Assembly: GCF_022429565.1 (NCBI RefSeq)
Contig: NZ_CP092487.1
Location: 1,459,001-1,523,000 of the forward strand
DNA from: Lutibacter sp. A64
Lineage (GTDB): Bacteria; Bacteroidota; Bacteroidia; Flavobacteriales; Flavobacteriaceae
Length of the DNA stretch: 64,000 bases
Direction of reading: 5' to 3'
Shown here: positions 8,960 to 18,349 of the stretch, one piece after another
Layout of the letters: every line of letters begins with the position of its first letter
How positions within the stretch are numbered: position 1 is the stretch's first letter
Notes under the pieces: model-generated
Databases searched by the model: none
What the model saw: the letters and a program-made list of their open reading frames with translations, nothing else
What the model was told of the DNA's origin: nothing
Position numbers and translations under genes: made by a program

Positions 8960-10138
8960 TTACTTAAAGTTTCTATATTTAGACGTTTCTTCAAAAATAT
9001 GATGTAAAATTCTTTTTTCTTGCTCGTCAAACTCTAAACCCTTTCGCTCTAATACCAAAGTTGCTGTTTCTATAGCTTTTAAGATAGGATATTCTGAAAA
9101 TCCAGCAGCTCCTCCCCAACTAAATGATGGTGTAAAATTTCGTGGAAAATTACTTCCGTAAACATTAGCACTAACACCTACCACTGTACCTGTATTAAAC
9201 ATAGTATTTATAGCACATTTTGAATGATCTCCCATCATTAAACCACAAAATTGCAATCCAGTTTTAGCAAAACGCTCTGTCTCATAATTCCATAATTTAA
9301 CTTTAGCATAGTTATTTTTAAGATTTGAGTTATTAGAATCTGCTCCAATATTACACCATTCACCTAATACAGAATTTCCTAAATAACCTTCGTGCCCTTT
9401 ATTGGAATATGCCATTAAAATACTATTTTTAATTTCACCTCCAACAGTACAATGTGGCCCCACTGTAGTAGCTCCGTATATCTTAGTTCCCATTTTAACC
9501 ACGCTATCATCTCCTAAACTAAAAGGACCTCTAATAGCTGAGTTTTCCATAACTAAAGAATCTTTGCCAATATAAATTGGACCTGTACTTGCATTTAATG
9601 TTGAAAATAAAACTTCGGCACCTTCCTCTATAAAAATATCTTCTCTATTACAAAAGTTTACCCCTTCAGGTATAGGTTGAGATATTCTTCCTTCAGTAAT
9701 TAAATCAAAATCTAACCTAATTGCTTCATCATTTAAAGAAAATAAATCCCACGTATTTCTAATTTGTAAAACATCTTCTTTAAGATCTATTTGTTCATAG
9801 GTTTCAAAATTAACCTCATCTTGATCATCTGTAGTATAAAAGGCTATTATTTCATCATCTTTATAAATCGCCTGATTAACTTTCAAACCTTTAATAATTT
9901 CGATTAATGAATTTGTTGGTAAAAATGATGCATTTATCATAATATTCTTATCCATTTCTACCATTGGATATTTTTCTTCTAAATATTCTTCAGTTAACGT
10001 AGTGGTGGTAAAACCTAAATGTTTTTCCCATTTTTGACGAATAGTAAGAATTCCAATACGTAAATCTGCAACTGGTTTTGTGTAAGTAAAAGGCAATAAT
10101 GCTTTACGCACAGAACCGTCATATAAAATATAATTCAT
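8960..10138 (-). CDS. Bacteroidota-type GlmU: sugar nucleotidyltransferase/acetyltransferase with left-handed beta helix
   Basis: 392 residues. The N-terminal half begins MNYILYDGSVRKALLPFTYTK and is an atypical nucleotidyltransferase-like domain. The C-terminal half (about 170-345) is a left-handed beta-helix of hexapeptide repeats (GPIYIGKDSLVMENSAIRG, GTVVGVSANVYG). This architecture is the alternative GlmU of Bacteroidota, predicted to make UDP-GlcNAc for peptidoglycan and lipid A. It has its own good promoter at 10157-10186 and is convergent with mutS2. Confidence 0.85.
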   Translation of the reverse strand: MNYILYDGSVRKALLPFTYTKPVADLRIGILTIRQKWEKHLGFTTTTLTEEYLEEKYPMVEMDKNIMINASFLPTNSLIEIIKGLKVNQAIYKDDEIIAFYTTDDQDEVNFETYEQIDLKEDVLQIRNTWDLFSLNDEAIRLDFDLITEGRISQPIPEGVNFCNREDIFIEEGAEVLFSTLNASTGPIYIGKDSLVMENSAIRGPFSLGDDSVVKMGTKIYGATTVGPHCTVGGEIKNSILMAYSNKGHEGYLGNSVLGEWCNIGADSNNSNLKNNYAKVKLWNYETERFAKTGLQFCGLMMGDHSKCAINTMFNTGTVVGVSANVYGSNFPRNFTPSFSWGGAAGFSEYPILKAIETATLVLERKGLEFDEQEKRILHHIFEETSKYRNFK

Positions 10139-10156
10139 TTTTCAAAATAATTTCGA

Positions 10157-10186
10157 CAAAGGTACTGTAAGTTTTATTTTTGCCAA
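10157..10186 (-). promoter_or_regulatory. Promoter of the GlmU-like gene
   Basis: Read on the minus strand: TTG (10186-10184), a spacer of exactly 19 bases, then TACCTTTG (10164-10157), fitting the Bacteroidota -33/-7 consensus. The leader would be about 15 bases. Confidence 0.75.
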
Positions 10187-10201
10187 AAAAAATAATTGAT
10201 T

Positions 10202-10576
10202 TTATATGGCCTTAATTTTTCTTAAATAAGTATCAATTGTATCTGCAGTATCAAAACAAGCACTTACAGAATTAATTTCAGAACAATATCTAGAATCTAT
10301 TGCATGGTCTTTACAACCTATTGCATTGATATCTATGTTTTTAAAATTTTCATCAATAGCCACACATTTCTCAAACAATGTTGAAATGGTTTCTTTTGAT
10401 GTTAATTCTACTTCGTTTTTAATTAAAAAACCTCTCAAATAATTTTCAATAGCAAATTGAGCATTCTTACATATTGAATAAGTTACAATATCTTCAGAAG
10501 GCTTAAACAATTCATCTTTTGCTAATTGCAAATTCTTTGTTGCTTCATTAAAAAAAGCTGTTGATCTTGATTTCAT
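10202..10576 (-). CDS. HEPN-domain protein
   Basis: 124 residues, mostly helical. The pattern ATKNLQLAKDEL near the N terminus, CKNAQFAIENYLRGFLI in the middle and a C-terminal A-D-TIDTYLRK helix fits the HEPN fold. The R-x4-6-H ribonuclease motif of toxin-type HEPN proteins is not visible, and there is no adjacent nucleotidyltransferase antitoxin, so this is probably a binding or scaffold version. It follows nifJ on the same strand, but a strong terminator separates them. Function unknown; a link to pyruvate:ferredoxin oxidoreductase is only suggested by position. Confidence 0.7.
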   Translation of the reverse strand: MKSRSTAFFNEATKNLQLAKDELFKPSEDIVTYSICKNAQFAIENYLRGFLIKNEVELTSKETISTLFEKCVAIDENFKNIDINAIGCKDHAIDSRYCSEINSVSACFDTADTIDTYLRKIKAI

Positions 10577-10600
10577 ATTATTTATGTTTAAAAGGTTTAT

Positions 10601-10637
10601 AAAAAAAGTGCCAGGTATTCTAAATACCCAGCACTTT
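10601..10637 (-). terminator. Strong intrinsic terminator after nifJ
   Basis: Minus-strand hairpin of about 15 bp with one mismatch (AAAGTGCTGGGTATT paired to AATACCTGGCACTTT, loop TAG) followed by a run of seven T. It sits between the nifJ stop (10653) and the HEPN start (10576), ending only 25 bases before the latter. Confidence 0.88.
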
Positions 10638-10652
10638 CTGATTTGTTTTGGT

Positions 10653-13600
10653 TTATAAATTTTTATAAAGCTCTAATCGCTCCCATTGGATATCTACTTG
10701 CTCTTGGGCTCTATCTAATAAGTCTTTTGCCATTTCTGAATTTTCTTTTACAACTCTTGTAAAACGTGTTTCAGAATACATAAACTCTTCTAACGGCGCC
10801 GCTGGTGCTTTAGAATCTAATCTAAATTTCTTTCCTTTTTCTTCTAAAGGATTAAATCTAAATAATGGCCAGTAACCTGTTTCAACTGCTTTAGCTTGAT
10901 GCGCAGCTCCATCTTTTAAATCGTAACCATGTTCACCACAATGTGAGTAAGCTATTATTATTGATGGTCCAGGATATGCTTCAGCTTCTTGAATTGCTTT
11001 TAGAGTTTGATTATCTTTGGCTCCAATTGCAATTTGTGCTACATATACATTTCCGTAAGAAACAGCTTGTAATGCTAAACTTTTTTTATTGCTTTGTTTA
11101 CCTTTCATTGCAAATTTTGCACTTGCTCCTAAAGGGGTAGCTTTTGATGCTTGTCCACCAGTATTAGAATACACTTCAGTATCCATTACTAAGATATTGA
11201 TATTTTCACCTGAAGCTAATGCGTGATCTACACCACCATAACCAATATCATAAGCCCAACCATCTCCACCAAAAATCCAAACCGCTTTTTTACGTAAGTA
11301 TTCAGAAAGGTTTCTTAGTTTTTTAGCTTCGTAAGTATCTATTGTATCTAAAATTTCATTTAACTCTGCAATATCATTTATCTTTTCTTCTTTTAAAGCT
11401 TCTGTATTTTCAGGGTTTTCAATAATTTTATTTGTTAATGTACTGCCTATAACATTTTCTAAAGATTTTAATAAACTAACCGCTATTTCTTCTTTTTTAG
11501 TTAAGGCTAATTTTATACCCAAACCAAATTCGGCATTATCTTCAAATAATGAATTTGCCCAAGCTGGCCCTCTACCATCTTTATTTGTTGTATATGGTGT
11601 TGTTGGTAAGTTACCTCCATAAATTGAAGAACAACCTGTAGCATTAGCAACTACCATACTATCTCCGTACAACTGAGTAATCAATTTAATATATGGTGTT
11701 TCACCACAACCCGAACAAGCTCCAGAGAACTCAAACAATGGTTGTAAAAATTGAGAACCTTTTACGTTTGTTGTTACTAATTTTGTTCTATCATAATCAG
11801 GCAGGTCAATAAAGTAATCCCATTTTTCACTTTCAACTTTTTCTACTTCAGATTTTTTATCTAAATTAATTGCAAACATACCTGCTACTTCTTTACTTTC
11901 TGCTGGACAAACTTGAACACAAAGATCACATCCTGTACAATCTTCAGGTGAAACTTGTAAAATGTAACTTTCTGTTTTTCTATCAAATGGTCTTCCTTTT
12001 GCTGGAACATGTTTTAATCCGGCTGGAGCATTCTCTAACAATTCATTAGGTACTACTTTTGCCCTAATAGCAGCATGTGGACAAATAGCAACACATTTAT
12101 TACACTGCGTACAAAGGTCTGCGTCATCCCAAACTGGTACAGCATCTGCAATACCTCGTTTTTCATATTTAGTAGTTCCTGTTGGGAACGTACCATCTGC
12201 TGCAAATATACTAACTGGTAACGTATCTCCATTACCTGCTAAAATTGTTCCTAAAACATTTTTCACAAAATCATCTGCATCTTCTGTCATCATTGGCACT
12301 AAACCTTCTTCATTTGTTGTATGACAAGGATATTCTACTTTTTGTAAGTTTTCTAGAGATTTATCTACTGCATTAAAGTTCATTTGAACAATTTTATCTC
12401 CTTTTTTAGAATACGATTTTACAATTGCTTCTTTAATTTTTTTGATAGCTTCATCTTTTGGAAGCACACCAGAAATTGCGAAGAAACAAGTTTGTAATAC
12501 TGTATTAGTACGTTTTCCTAAATTAGCTTCTGCTGCAACCTTCGTTGCGTCTATTACATAAAACTCTACATTGTTATCTATAATTCTTTTTTGAACTGCA
12601 CTTGGCAACTCTGCCCAAATTTTATATTTAGAATGTGGTGTATTTAGTAAGAAAGTACCTCCTTTTTTAATCTTTTTTAAGATATCGTACTCATTTACAA
12701 AATTTGGTTGATGACAAGCAATAAAATTCGCTGTACTTATTAAGTATGAAGAATAAATTGGTTCTGGTCCAAAACGTAAATGCGAAACAGTTTGTGCTCC
12801 TGCTTTTTTAGAGTCATAAACAAAATAACCTTGTACATGATTATCTGTAGTTTCACCAATAATTTTAATTGAATTTTTATTTGCACCAACAGTACCATCA
12901 GATCCTAAACCATAGAACATACAATTAAATGTAGATTTTTTAGTTTCGAATGTTGGTTTGTATTCAATACTTGTATGTGTTACATCATCGTTAATACCAA
13001 CTGTAAAGTGATTTTTTGGTGAGTTTTTATCAAGTTCATCAAAAATACCTTTAACCATTGCTGGATTAAATTCTTTAGAAGAAAGTCCGTAACGACCACC
13101 AACTACAGTTGGCATAGCTTCACCGCTTTCTACATAAGCTGTAACAACATCTAAATATAAAGGTTCTCCAGTACTTCCTGGCTCTTTTGTTCTATCTAAT
13201 ACAGCTACTTTTTTAACTGTTTTTGGCATTTGCTCTATAAAATCAGTTACAGAGAACGGACGGTATAAACGAACAAATAATGCTCCTACTTTTTCTCCCT
13301 GTTCTACTAAAGTATCTATAGTTTCTCTTACTGGCCCTTCTCCAGACCCCATAATAACTACAACTTTTTCTGCTTCTGGGTGTCCTAAGTAGTAGAATAA
13401 ACTATATTTTCTTCCTGTATGTTCGTAGAATTCATCCATTGTTTCTTGAACAATTCTTGGAACTTTTTCGTAATAAGAATTGGCTGCTTCTCTCGCTTGA
13501 AAAAATACATCAGGATTTTGAGCAGTACCTCTAATAACTGGATTTTCTGGATTTAAAGCATTTTTCTTATGCTTCATTATATCCTCTTCTGGCATCATAG

Positions 13601-14183
13601 CCTTAATAACTTCATCTGGAATAGCATCTATTTTTGAAATTTCATGAGATGTTCTAAATCCATCAAAAATATTCATCATTGGAACCTTGCTCTTTAAAGC
13701 TGCAACTTGAGCTATTAAAGCAAAATCATGTGCTTCTTGCACAGAACCTCCAAATAACATTGAAAAACCTGTTTGACGAGCAGACATAACATCTGAATGA
13801 TCACCAAAAATCGATAATGCATGTGTAGCTATTGTTCTTGCCGCAACATGTATTACAGTTGGCAATAATTCTCCTGCCATTTTATACATATTTGGCAACA
13901 TTAATAACAACCCTTGTGAAGCTGTAAATGTTGTAGTAAGCGCTCCTCCTTGAAGTGACCCGTGAACTGTTCCTGCTGCTCCACCTTCACTTTGCATTTC
14001 AATAATTCTTGGAACATCTCCCCAAATATTCTTTTCTCCTTTTGCGCTAAACACATCTACATGTTCTCCCATAGGAGACGCAGGTGTAATTGGATAAATT
14101 GCACAAACTTCATTTGTTTTATGTGCTACTCTAGCTACAGCCTCGTTAGCATCACAAATTAATTTCTTCGTTTCTGGTTTCAT
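10653..14183 (-). CDS. nifJ: Pyruvate:ferredoxin (flavodoxin) oxidoreductase, single-chain
   Basis: 1176 residues, the normal length of the single-polypeptide enzyme. It oxidises pyruvate and CoA to acetyl-CoA and CO2 and passes electrons to ferredoxin or flavodoxin. Visible parts in order: pyrimidine-binding domain with YPITPASPMGEH (about 26-37), CoA/gamma domain (about 415-640), two 4Fe-4S motifs CTQCNKCVAICPHAA and CTGCDLCVQVCPA (about 690-760), the proximal cluster cysteines ACSGCGETPY, and the thiamine-diphosphate site GGDGWAYDIGYGGVDH. No residue looks missing. It is flanked downstream by a terminator and upstream by a 390-base gap. Confidence 0.97.
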   Translation of the reverse strand: MKPETKKLICDANEAVARVAHKTNEVCAIYPITPASPMGEHVDVFSAKGEKNIWGDVPRIIEMQSEGGAAGTVHGSLQGGALTTTFTASQGLLLMLPNMYKMAGELLPTVIHVAARTIATHALSIFGDHSDVMSARQTGFSMLFGGSVQEAHDFALIAQVAALKSKVPMMNIFDGFRTSHEISKIDAIPDEVIKAMMPEEDIMKHKKNALNPENPVIRGTAQNPDVFFQAREAANSYYEKVPRIVQETMDEFYEHTGRKYSLFYYLGHPEAEKVVVIMGSGEGPVRETIDTLVEQGEKVGALFVRLYRPFSVTDFIEQMPKTVKKVAVLDRTKEPGSTGEPLYLDVVTAYVESGEAMPTVVGGRYGLSSKEFNPAMVKGIFDELDKNSPKNHFTVGINDDVTHTSIEYKPTFETKKSTFNCMFYGLGSDGTVGANKNSIKIIGETTDNHVQGYFVYDSKKAGAQTVSHLRFGPEPIYSSYLISTANFIACHQPNFVNEYDILKKIKKGGTFLLNTPHSKYKIWAELPSAVQKRIIDNNVEFYVIDATKVAAEANLGKRTNTVLQTCFFAISGVLPKDEAIKKIKEAIVKSYSKKGDKIVQMNFNAVDKSLENLQKVEYPCHTTNEEGLVPMMTEDADDFVKNVLGTILAGNGDTLPVSIFAADGTFPTGTTKYEKRGIADAVPVWDDADLCTQCNKCVAICPHAAIRAKVVPNELLENAPAGLKHVPAKGRPFDRKTESYILQVSPEDCTGCDLCVQVCPAESKEVAGMFAINLDKKSEVEKVESEKWDYFIDLPDYDRTKLVTTNVKGSQFLQPLFEFSGACSGCGETPYIKLITQLYGDSMVVANATGCSSIYGGNLPTTPYTTNKDGRGPAWANSLFEDNAEFGLGIKLALTKKEEIAVSLLKSLENVIGSTLTNKIIENPENTEALKEEKINDIAELNEILDTIDTYEAKKLRNLSEYLRKKAVWIFGGDGWAYDIGYGGVDHALASGENINILVMDTEVYSNTGGQASKATPLGASAKFAMKGKQSNKKSLALQAVSYGNVYVAQIAIGAKDNQTLKAIQEAEAYPGPSIIIAYSHCGEHGYDLKDGAAHQAKAVETGYWPLFRFNPLEEKGKKFRLDSKAPAAPLEEFMYSETRFTRVVKENSEMAKDLLDRAQEQVDIQWERLELYKNL

Positions 14184-14575
14184 TTCTTATATTTTATTTA
14201 TGTAAAATAATTTGTAGAATTTGTTTAAAATGGCTACAAACTATATTAATTATTGATTTAAGTATTGTAAAATTATAAGAATTAACCTAGAGTTATAATG
14301 ATAAATATCAGTTTAAAAAGATAGCTGATTATTTATAATCATTTTATTTAATAAATATAAGTAATTGAAAATAAAATGGTAAACCAATTTGGTTTACCAT
14401 TTTAAGAGTTATATGTAACAATCTTAACAGTGCTTTAACACAAGAATATCGCCTTTGTTAAAGACTAAATTATATTAATTAATAAATAATTAAAGTTTCA
14501 TAATAAAAAGGAGTTAATGCTTTAAAAAATATTTTAAATAGCTATTTTATTCATATAAAAAAGGAATACTATTTA
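14184..14575. other. Non-coding gap upstream of nifJ
   Basis: An AT-rich gap holding the nifJ promoter region and a terminator hairpin at 14373-14403. No ORF or RNA gene was recognised, and no clean TAnnTTTG element for nifJ was found (the nearest is TATAGTTTG, one base out of register). Confidence 0.5.
14373..14403 (-). terminator. Terminator at the end of the photoprotection block
   Basis: Perfect hairpin: AAAATGGTAAACC (14373-14385), a 5-base loop, then GGTTTACCATTTT (14391-14403). On the minus strand it is followed by TATTTTC. It would end minus-strand transcription coming from the crt block and the broken gene at 14576-14928. Confidence 0.7.
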
Positions 14576-14928
14576 TTAATAACTTAAAAAATGCTGCTTA
14601 ATAACATTCAAAATTCTTTTATTAATTTGTTTAGATGAAGTTTTATAATACATATATTCTTCAAGTGAAAAATGACCTATTATAAACCCCTTTAATTTAT
14701 TTTTTAATTGATTATCTTTTAATAAAACAGTGGTAATAAATTCATTTTTTTTAAATATGTTCTATCTGTCATATCAAACTTTTGTAAAATGAGATAATTC
14801 TGAAAATATTCAAATAACAAACCATTCAACGATTTAATTATTGGGCGTAACATACTATTTTGAAATTTTTCTAGCTCTTTTGTAGTTTCAAAAATAGCTG
14901 CAGTTGGTACAAATGATCTTTCTTTCAT
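14576..14928 (-). pseudogene. Small flavobacterial protein, frameshifted in a run of eight A
   Basis: The first frame runs from ATG 14928 (MKERSFVPTAAIFETTKELEKF) and stops early at 14719 after 69 residues. Adding one A to the run of eight A in the coding strand (about 14745-14753) restores a continuous frame to TAA at 14576, giving about 117 residues ending in GFIIGHFSLEEYMYYKTSS and NKRILNVIKQHF. The restored protein resembles a small all-helical flavobacterial family of unknown function whose N terminus has the F-x-TKELEKFQN pattern. The break is a recent mutation, a slippage site or a sequencing error. The gene sits at the 3' end of the carotenoid/stress block. Confidence 0.7.
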
Positions 14929-14945
14929 TTAAAATACACGTATAA

Positions 14946-15461
14946 TTACTCTAAAACAACTGACTCTATAATAAGTTTAAATTTTTCTTGTAGTTTATTT
15001 CCAATTAAAAAACTTATCTCTTCTATTGTTAGCTCATTAAAATTTGGCATTTCTAATTGTCTACCTCTAAAAATAGGTGTAAAATCTGTTAGGTCTATTT
15101 TAATAGTTTCCCAATCTTCAGCGGTTTGAATATATTGAACATAAGAGTATTGATTAAACCTAGATGGTTTTATTCTAAACTGGTATTTTTTACCGTCACC
15201 TTTTAAACGAATTTTAATAGTTTTAAAATTAGAAATATCTAACTTATAAAACCGATGTCTTAATAAAGAAAATCCTCCATTATTTTCTAAAGAGACTTTT
15301 CCTTTAAAAACTGCATTTCCATTTTTATTTAACATTACTTCACTAGTAGACTTACCTCCCATTACAACATCATTTACCACACACCAATCATGCAATGTAG
15401 TATTTTTATTAAAATTAACTATGGTATGATTTGGATCTAAATTTAAAGTCATAAGTTTCAT
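14946..15461 (-). CDS. CIA30-family (NDUFAF1-like) beta-sandwich protein
   Basis: 171 residues. The motifs W-x3-NDVVMGGKS (about 26-38), FKGKVSLENNGGFSLLRHR (about 50-72) and the closing ISFLIGN are the hallmark of the CIA30 fold, a galactose-binding-like beta sandwich. The family name comes from a mitochondrial complex I assembly factor, but bacterial members are uncharacterised and often lie near redox or carotenoid genes. No signal peptide is visible, so it is probably cytoplasmic. It is the last intact gene of the minus-strand run that begins at crtI and starts 21 bases after the SRPBCC gene. Confidence 0.85.
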   Translation of the reverse strand: MKLMTLNLDPNHTIVNFNKNTTLHDWCVVNDVVMGGKSTSEVMLNKNGNAVFKGKVSLENNGGFSLLRHRFYKLDISNFKTIKIRLKGDGKKYQFRIKPSRFNQYSYVQYIQTAEDWETIKIDLTDFTPIFRGRQLEMPNFNELTIEEISFLIGNKLQEKFKLIIESVVLE

Positions 15462-15481
15462 TATTTTACAATTGGAATTCT

Positions 15482-15967
15482 TTATTTATTATATTCTCCA
15501 AAAAGATTAATTAACTTTTTAGTTCTATAATTAAAAATTTCTGTAAGCTTTGGTTTTACAATAAATGGATGTACTATACGCCCTAAAAAACCAAAAGGAA
15601 CTTTATAGTCAATAATATCTTCCATTTCTACGCCTCCATCAATTTCTTTAATAAAATGTTTGTGATGCCAAAGTGCATAAGGTCCAAACCGCTGTTCATC
15701 TACAAAATAATGTTTATCTACAACGTGCGTAATTTCAGTAACCCAATTGGTTTTAATTCCTAAAATTGGAGTTACAACATATTGTATTATTTGTCCTGCA
15801 AACATTGGTTTATCAGCTCCAGTTAAAATATCAAAACTCATATAATCTGGAGTAATTGTTTTTAAATTTGCTGGATTTGACAAAAACTCCCAAGCAACAT
15901 TAACCGAAATTGGTAATTGTAGTTTAGATGATAATGTATAAACTGTTCCTTTTGTACTAAAATTCAT
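15482..15967 (-). CDS. SRPBCC (START-like) ligand-binding protein
   Basis: 161 residues. The opening LSSKLQLPISVNVAWEFLSNPANL-K-ITP is typical of the polyketide-cyclase/START-like helix-grip fold, and the closing FGFLGRIVHPFIVKPKLTEIFNYR is the long C-terminal helix. Members bind hydrophobic ligands in a cavity. Genes of this type recur in light-induced clusters of non-phototrophic bacteria alongside photolyase. It starts 2 bases after the TspO gene ends, so it is certainly co-transcribed. Ligand unknown. Confidence 0.82.
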   Translation of the reverse strand: MNFSTKGTVYTLSSKLQLPISVNVAWEFLSNPANLKTITPDYMSFDILTGADKPMFAGQIIQYVVTPILGIKTNWVTEITHVVDKHYFVDEQRFGPYALWHHKHFIKEIDGGVEMEDIIDYKVPFGFLGRIVHPFIVKPKLTEIFNYRTKKLINLFGEYNK

Positions 15968-15969
15968 TC

Positions 15970-16434
15970 TTAATTTTTAAAAAACGCATAAGCATTTAAA
16001 CTCGTTGCAATTAACAACCACACAAAATAAGGTACTATAAACCAAGTTTTAATTCCTAAACCACTTCCAAATTGAAATAAATAATAACCAACTATTATTG
16101 TAAGTAAAATAATATCAATTAATCCTAATCCTATTTGCTGTTGATTGAAAAAAATGAAATTCCAAGCTATATTTAAAACAAATTGAATAAAAAATACCAC
16201 CCAAAAATAACTTCCTGGTTTTAAAGCTAATAAATGTGCTAAATAAATAGAAAAACAAACCATTATTGTAGTCCAAGCTACACCAAAAAACCATCCTGGC
16301 GGAGTCCAAGGAGCTCTGTTTAAATTTAAGTACCAATTAGCTTGTGGACCATTATTAATTAAATAGCCTCCAATTGCCAACGCCCCAAAATTTAACACTA
16401 AAAACAGTAGTATATATTGTATATGCGTGCTCAC
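15970..16434 (-). CDS. tspO: TspO/MBR-family tryptophan-rich membrane protein
   Basis: 154 residues with five membrane helices. LNRAPWTPPGWFFGVAWTTI and the downstream LNIAWNFIFF region are family signatures. TspO binds porphyrins and other hydrophobic molecules; in Rhodobacter it modulates carotenoid and photosynthesis gene expression in response to oxygen. The start is GTG at 16434, immediately at the end of the glutathione peroxidase gene. Its place in a carotenoid/photolyase operon fits a role in photo-oxidative stress, such as disposal of photosensitising porphyrins (inference). Confidence 0.92.
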   Translation of the reverse strand: MSTHIQYILLFLVLNFGALAIGGYLINNGPQANWYLNLNRAPWTPPGWFFGVAWTTIMVCFSIYLAHLLALKPGSYFWVVFFIQFVLNIAWNFIFFNQQQIGLGLIDIILLTIIVGYYLFQFGSGLGIKTWFIVPYFVWLLIATSLNAYAFFKN

Positions 16435-16435
16435 G

Positions 16436-16996
16436 TTATTTTAAATGATTTGTTATTTTTGAACTCAATGGTTTTGTCATTGAATAATAAAAATCGATAT
16501 AATTTCCTTCTTCATCAACTAAATACTTTTGAAAATTCCACTTTACTGAAGAACTTTTAACGCCATTTAGTTCTTTTTTAGTTAACCAAGCGTATAATGG
16601 ATGTTGATTCTCTCCCTTAACATTAACTTTTTCTGTCATTAAAAAAGTAACTCCATAATTAACTTCACAAAAAGATTTAATCTCCGTAAGAGTACCTGGT
16701 TCTTGTCCACCAAACTGATTACAAGGAACTCCAATTACCACTAACTTATCTTTATAGGTTGTATACAATTTTTCTAAATCTTCATACTGCCCTGTAAAAC
16801 CACATTCTGACGCTGTGTTTACAAACAATATCTTTTTTCCCTTAAAATCTTCTAAATTTATTGCTTCTCCATCAATACTATTAATTGAAATGTTGTATAA
16901 AGACGCTTGTTGATTTTTTTCCATTTTAGTTAAGTTTGTTTCTTTCATAAAAAATACCGAAAGTATTACACTAATTATTACACCTGTTATTTTCAT
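16436..16996 (-). CDS. Glutathione peroxidase-family peroxidase (Cys type)
   Basis: 186 residues. An N-terminal hydrophobic segment (about 1-17) may be a signal or anchor. The catalytic set is present: Cys in NTASECGFTGQY, Gln in PCNQFGGQEPG and Trp-Asn in VKWNFQKYLVD. It has Cys rather than selenocysteine, so it most likely uses thioredoxin to reduce lipid or organic peroxides. The gene lies 70 bases downstream of the photolyase gene and directly upstream of tspO, fitting a photo-oxidative stress operon. Confidence 0.92.
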   Translation of the reverse strand: MKITGVIISVILSVFFMKETNLTKMEKNQQASLYNISINSIDGEAINLEDFKGKKILFVNTASECGFTGQYEDLEKLYTTYKDKLVVIGVPCNQFGGQEPGTLTEIKSFCEVNYGVTFLMTEKVNVKGENQHPLYAWLTKKELNGVKSSSVKWNFQKYLVDEEGNYIDFYYSMTKPLSSKITNHLK

Positions 16997-17066
16997 TATT
17001 TTAATTTGTTATTATAATTTATTTTTAAATTTAATCTTTTTTAATTTATTTGAAGCCTAATTACAT

Positions 17067-18347
17067 TTATATTAAAGCTGACTTCACCGTTTCTAAATAA
17101 CGTACACGCGCAAATTTATGTTCTACAATTTCAGGAATGTTTTTATAATTTAAATTCCATTTTTTGATGTATTTAAAATCTGGGTCAAATTTTTGCTGTT
17201 GTGTTGTTGGATTAAAAACTCTAAAATAAGGTGCAGAATCACAACCTGTACCAGCAACCCACTGCCAATTTCCATTATTAGCAGCTAAATCATAATCTAA
17301 TAATTTTTCAGCAAAATACGCTTCTCCCCAACGCCAATCTATTAATAAGTGCTTATTTAAAAAACTAGCAACTATCATTCGTACGCGATTATGCATATAC
17401 CCTGTTTTATTTAATTCTCGCATACCAGCATCTACAATTGGATAGCCTGTGTTTCCCTCGCACCACATTTTAAACTCTTCCTCATTATTTCTCCAAGGAA
17501 TAAAATTATACTTCGCTTTAAAATTTTCATTGACAACTTTTGGAAAATGATGCAGAATTTGCATAAAAAACTCCCTCCAAATAAGCTCGTTACAATACGT
17601 TTCGTTTTTAGATTGCGCATATTTAAATAATTTACGCGTGCTTATAAGTCCGAACCTTAAATAAACAGAATTATTTGAAGTATTAACACTCGGCAAATCC
17701 CTAAAATTTTGATAATCTAAAATTGCATTTTTATTTATTGATCTTACTTTTATATTACTTTCAGTAAAGCCAATATCTTTTAATGAAGGAAAATTAAAAC
17801 TGTCATTTATAAAATTTTCTTTAAATTCTTCAGAAGGAAATAAATTTAATTTTTGAGAATTATATAAATCCCACCATTTATTTTTATAAGGCGTGTAAAC
17901 TGTATAGGGTTTTCCATCAGCTTTTACAAGCTCATCTGCTTCAAAAATAACTTGATCTTTATACGAATGTACTTCAATATTATTTTTAACACATAAATTT
18001 CTTATTTCAGCATCTCTTTTAGCTGCATAAGGCTCATAATCTTTATTGAAAAAAACTTTTTTTATGTTGAATTCATTCAAAAGTGCTTTCCAAACATCAA
18101 GAACTTCTCCTTTTTTAATGCATAACGACGATTTACTCTCTACTAATTCAGTATTTATTTTACTTAAAGTATCATGAATAAAATTAACTCTAGCATCATC
18201 TTTTGGCAATTCATTTAAAATAGCTTGATCAAAAATAAAAATTGGTAATACTGGATATTTAGAATTCAATGCGTAATACAATGCAGAATTATCATGCAGT
18301 CTTAAATCTCTTCGAAACCAAAAAACTGAAATTTCTTGTTTATCCAT
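17067..18347 (-). CDS. phrB: Deoxyribodipyrimidine photolyase (cryptochrome/photolyase family)
   Basis: 426 residues. An N-terminal antenna domain (VFWFRRDLRLHDNSALYYAL) is followed by the FAD domain, with the signatures WREFFMQILHHFP, GYPIVDAGMRELNKTGYMHNR, RMIVASFLNKHLLIDWRWGE and DLAANNGNWQWVAGTGCD. These match class I CPD photolyases, which use blue light to split pyrimidine dimers. It starts 2 bases after the lycopene cyclase gene, so repair and pigment synthesis are in one transcription unit. Confidence 0.93.
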   Translation of the reverse strand: MDKQEISVFWFRRDLRLHDNSALYYALNSKYPVLPIFIFDQAILNELPKDDARVNFIHDTLSKINTELVESKSSLCIKKGEVLDVWKALLNEFNIKKVFFNKDYEPYAAKRDAEIRNLCVKNNIEVHSYKDQVIFEADELVKADGKPYTVYTPYKNKWWDLYNSQKLNLFPSEEFKENFINDSFNFPSLKDIGFTESNIKVRSINKNAILDYQNFRDLPSVNTSNNSVYLRFGLISTRKLFKYAQSKNETYCNELIWREFFMQILHHFPKVVNENFKAKYNFIPWRNNEEEFKMWCEGNTGYPIVDAGMRELNKTGYMHNRVRMIVASFLNKHLLIDWRWGEAYFAEKLLDYDLAANNGNWQWVAGTGCDSAPYFRVFNPTTQQQKFDPDFKYIKKWNLNYKNIPEIVEHKFARVRYLETVKSALI

Positions 18348-18349
18348 TG

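Noticed and set aside
10202..10576. HEPN protein as a toxin of a HEPN/MNT toxin-antitoxin pair
   Set aside because: The R-x4-6-H motif is not visible and no nucleotidyltransferase gene is adjacent.
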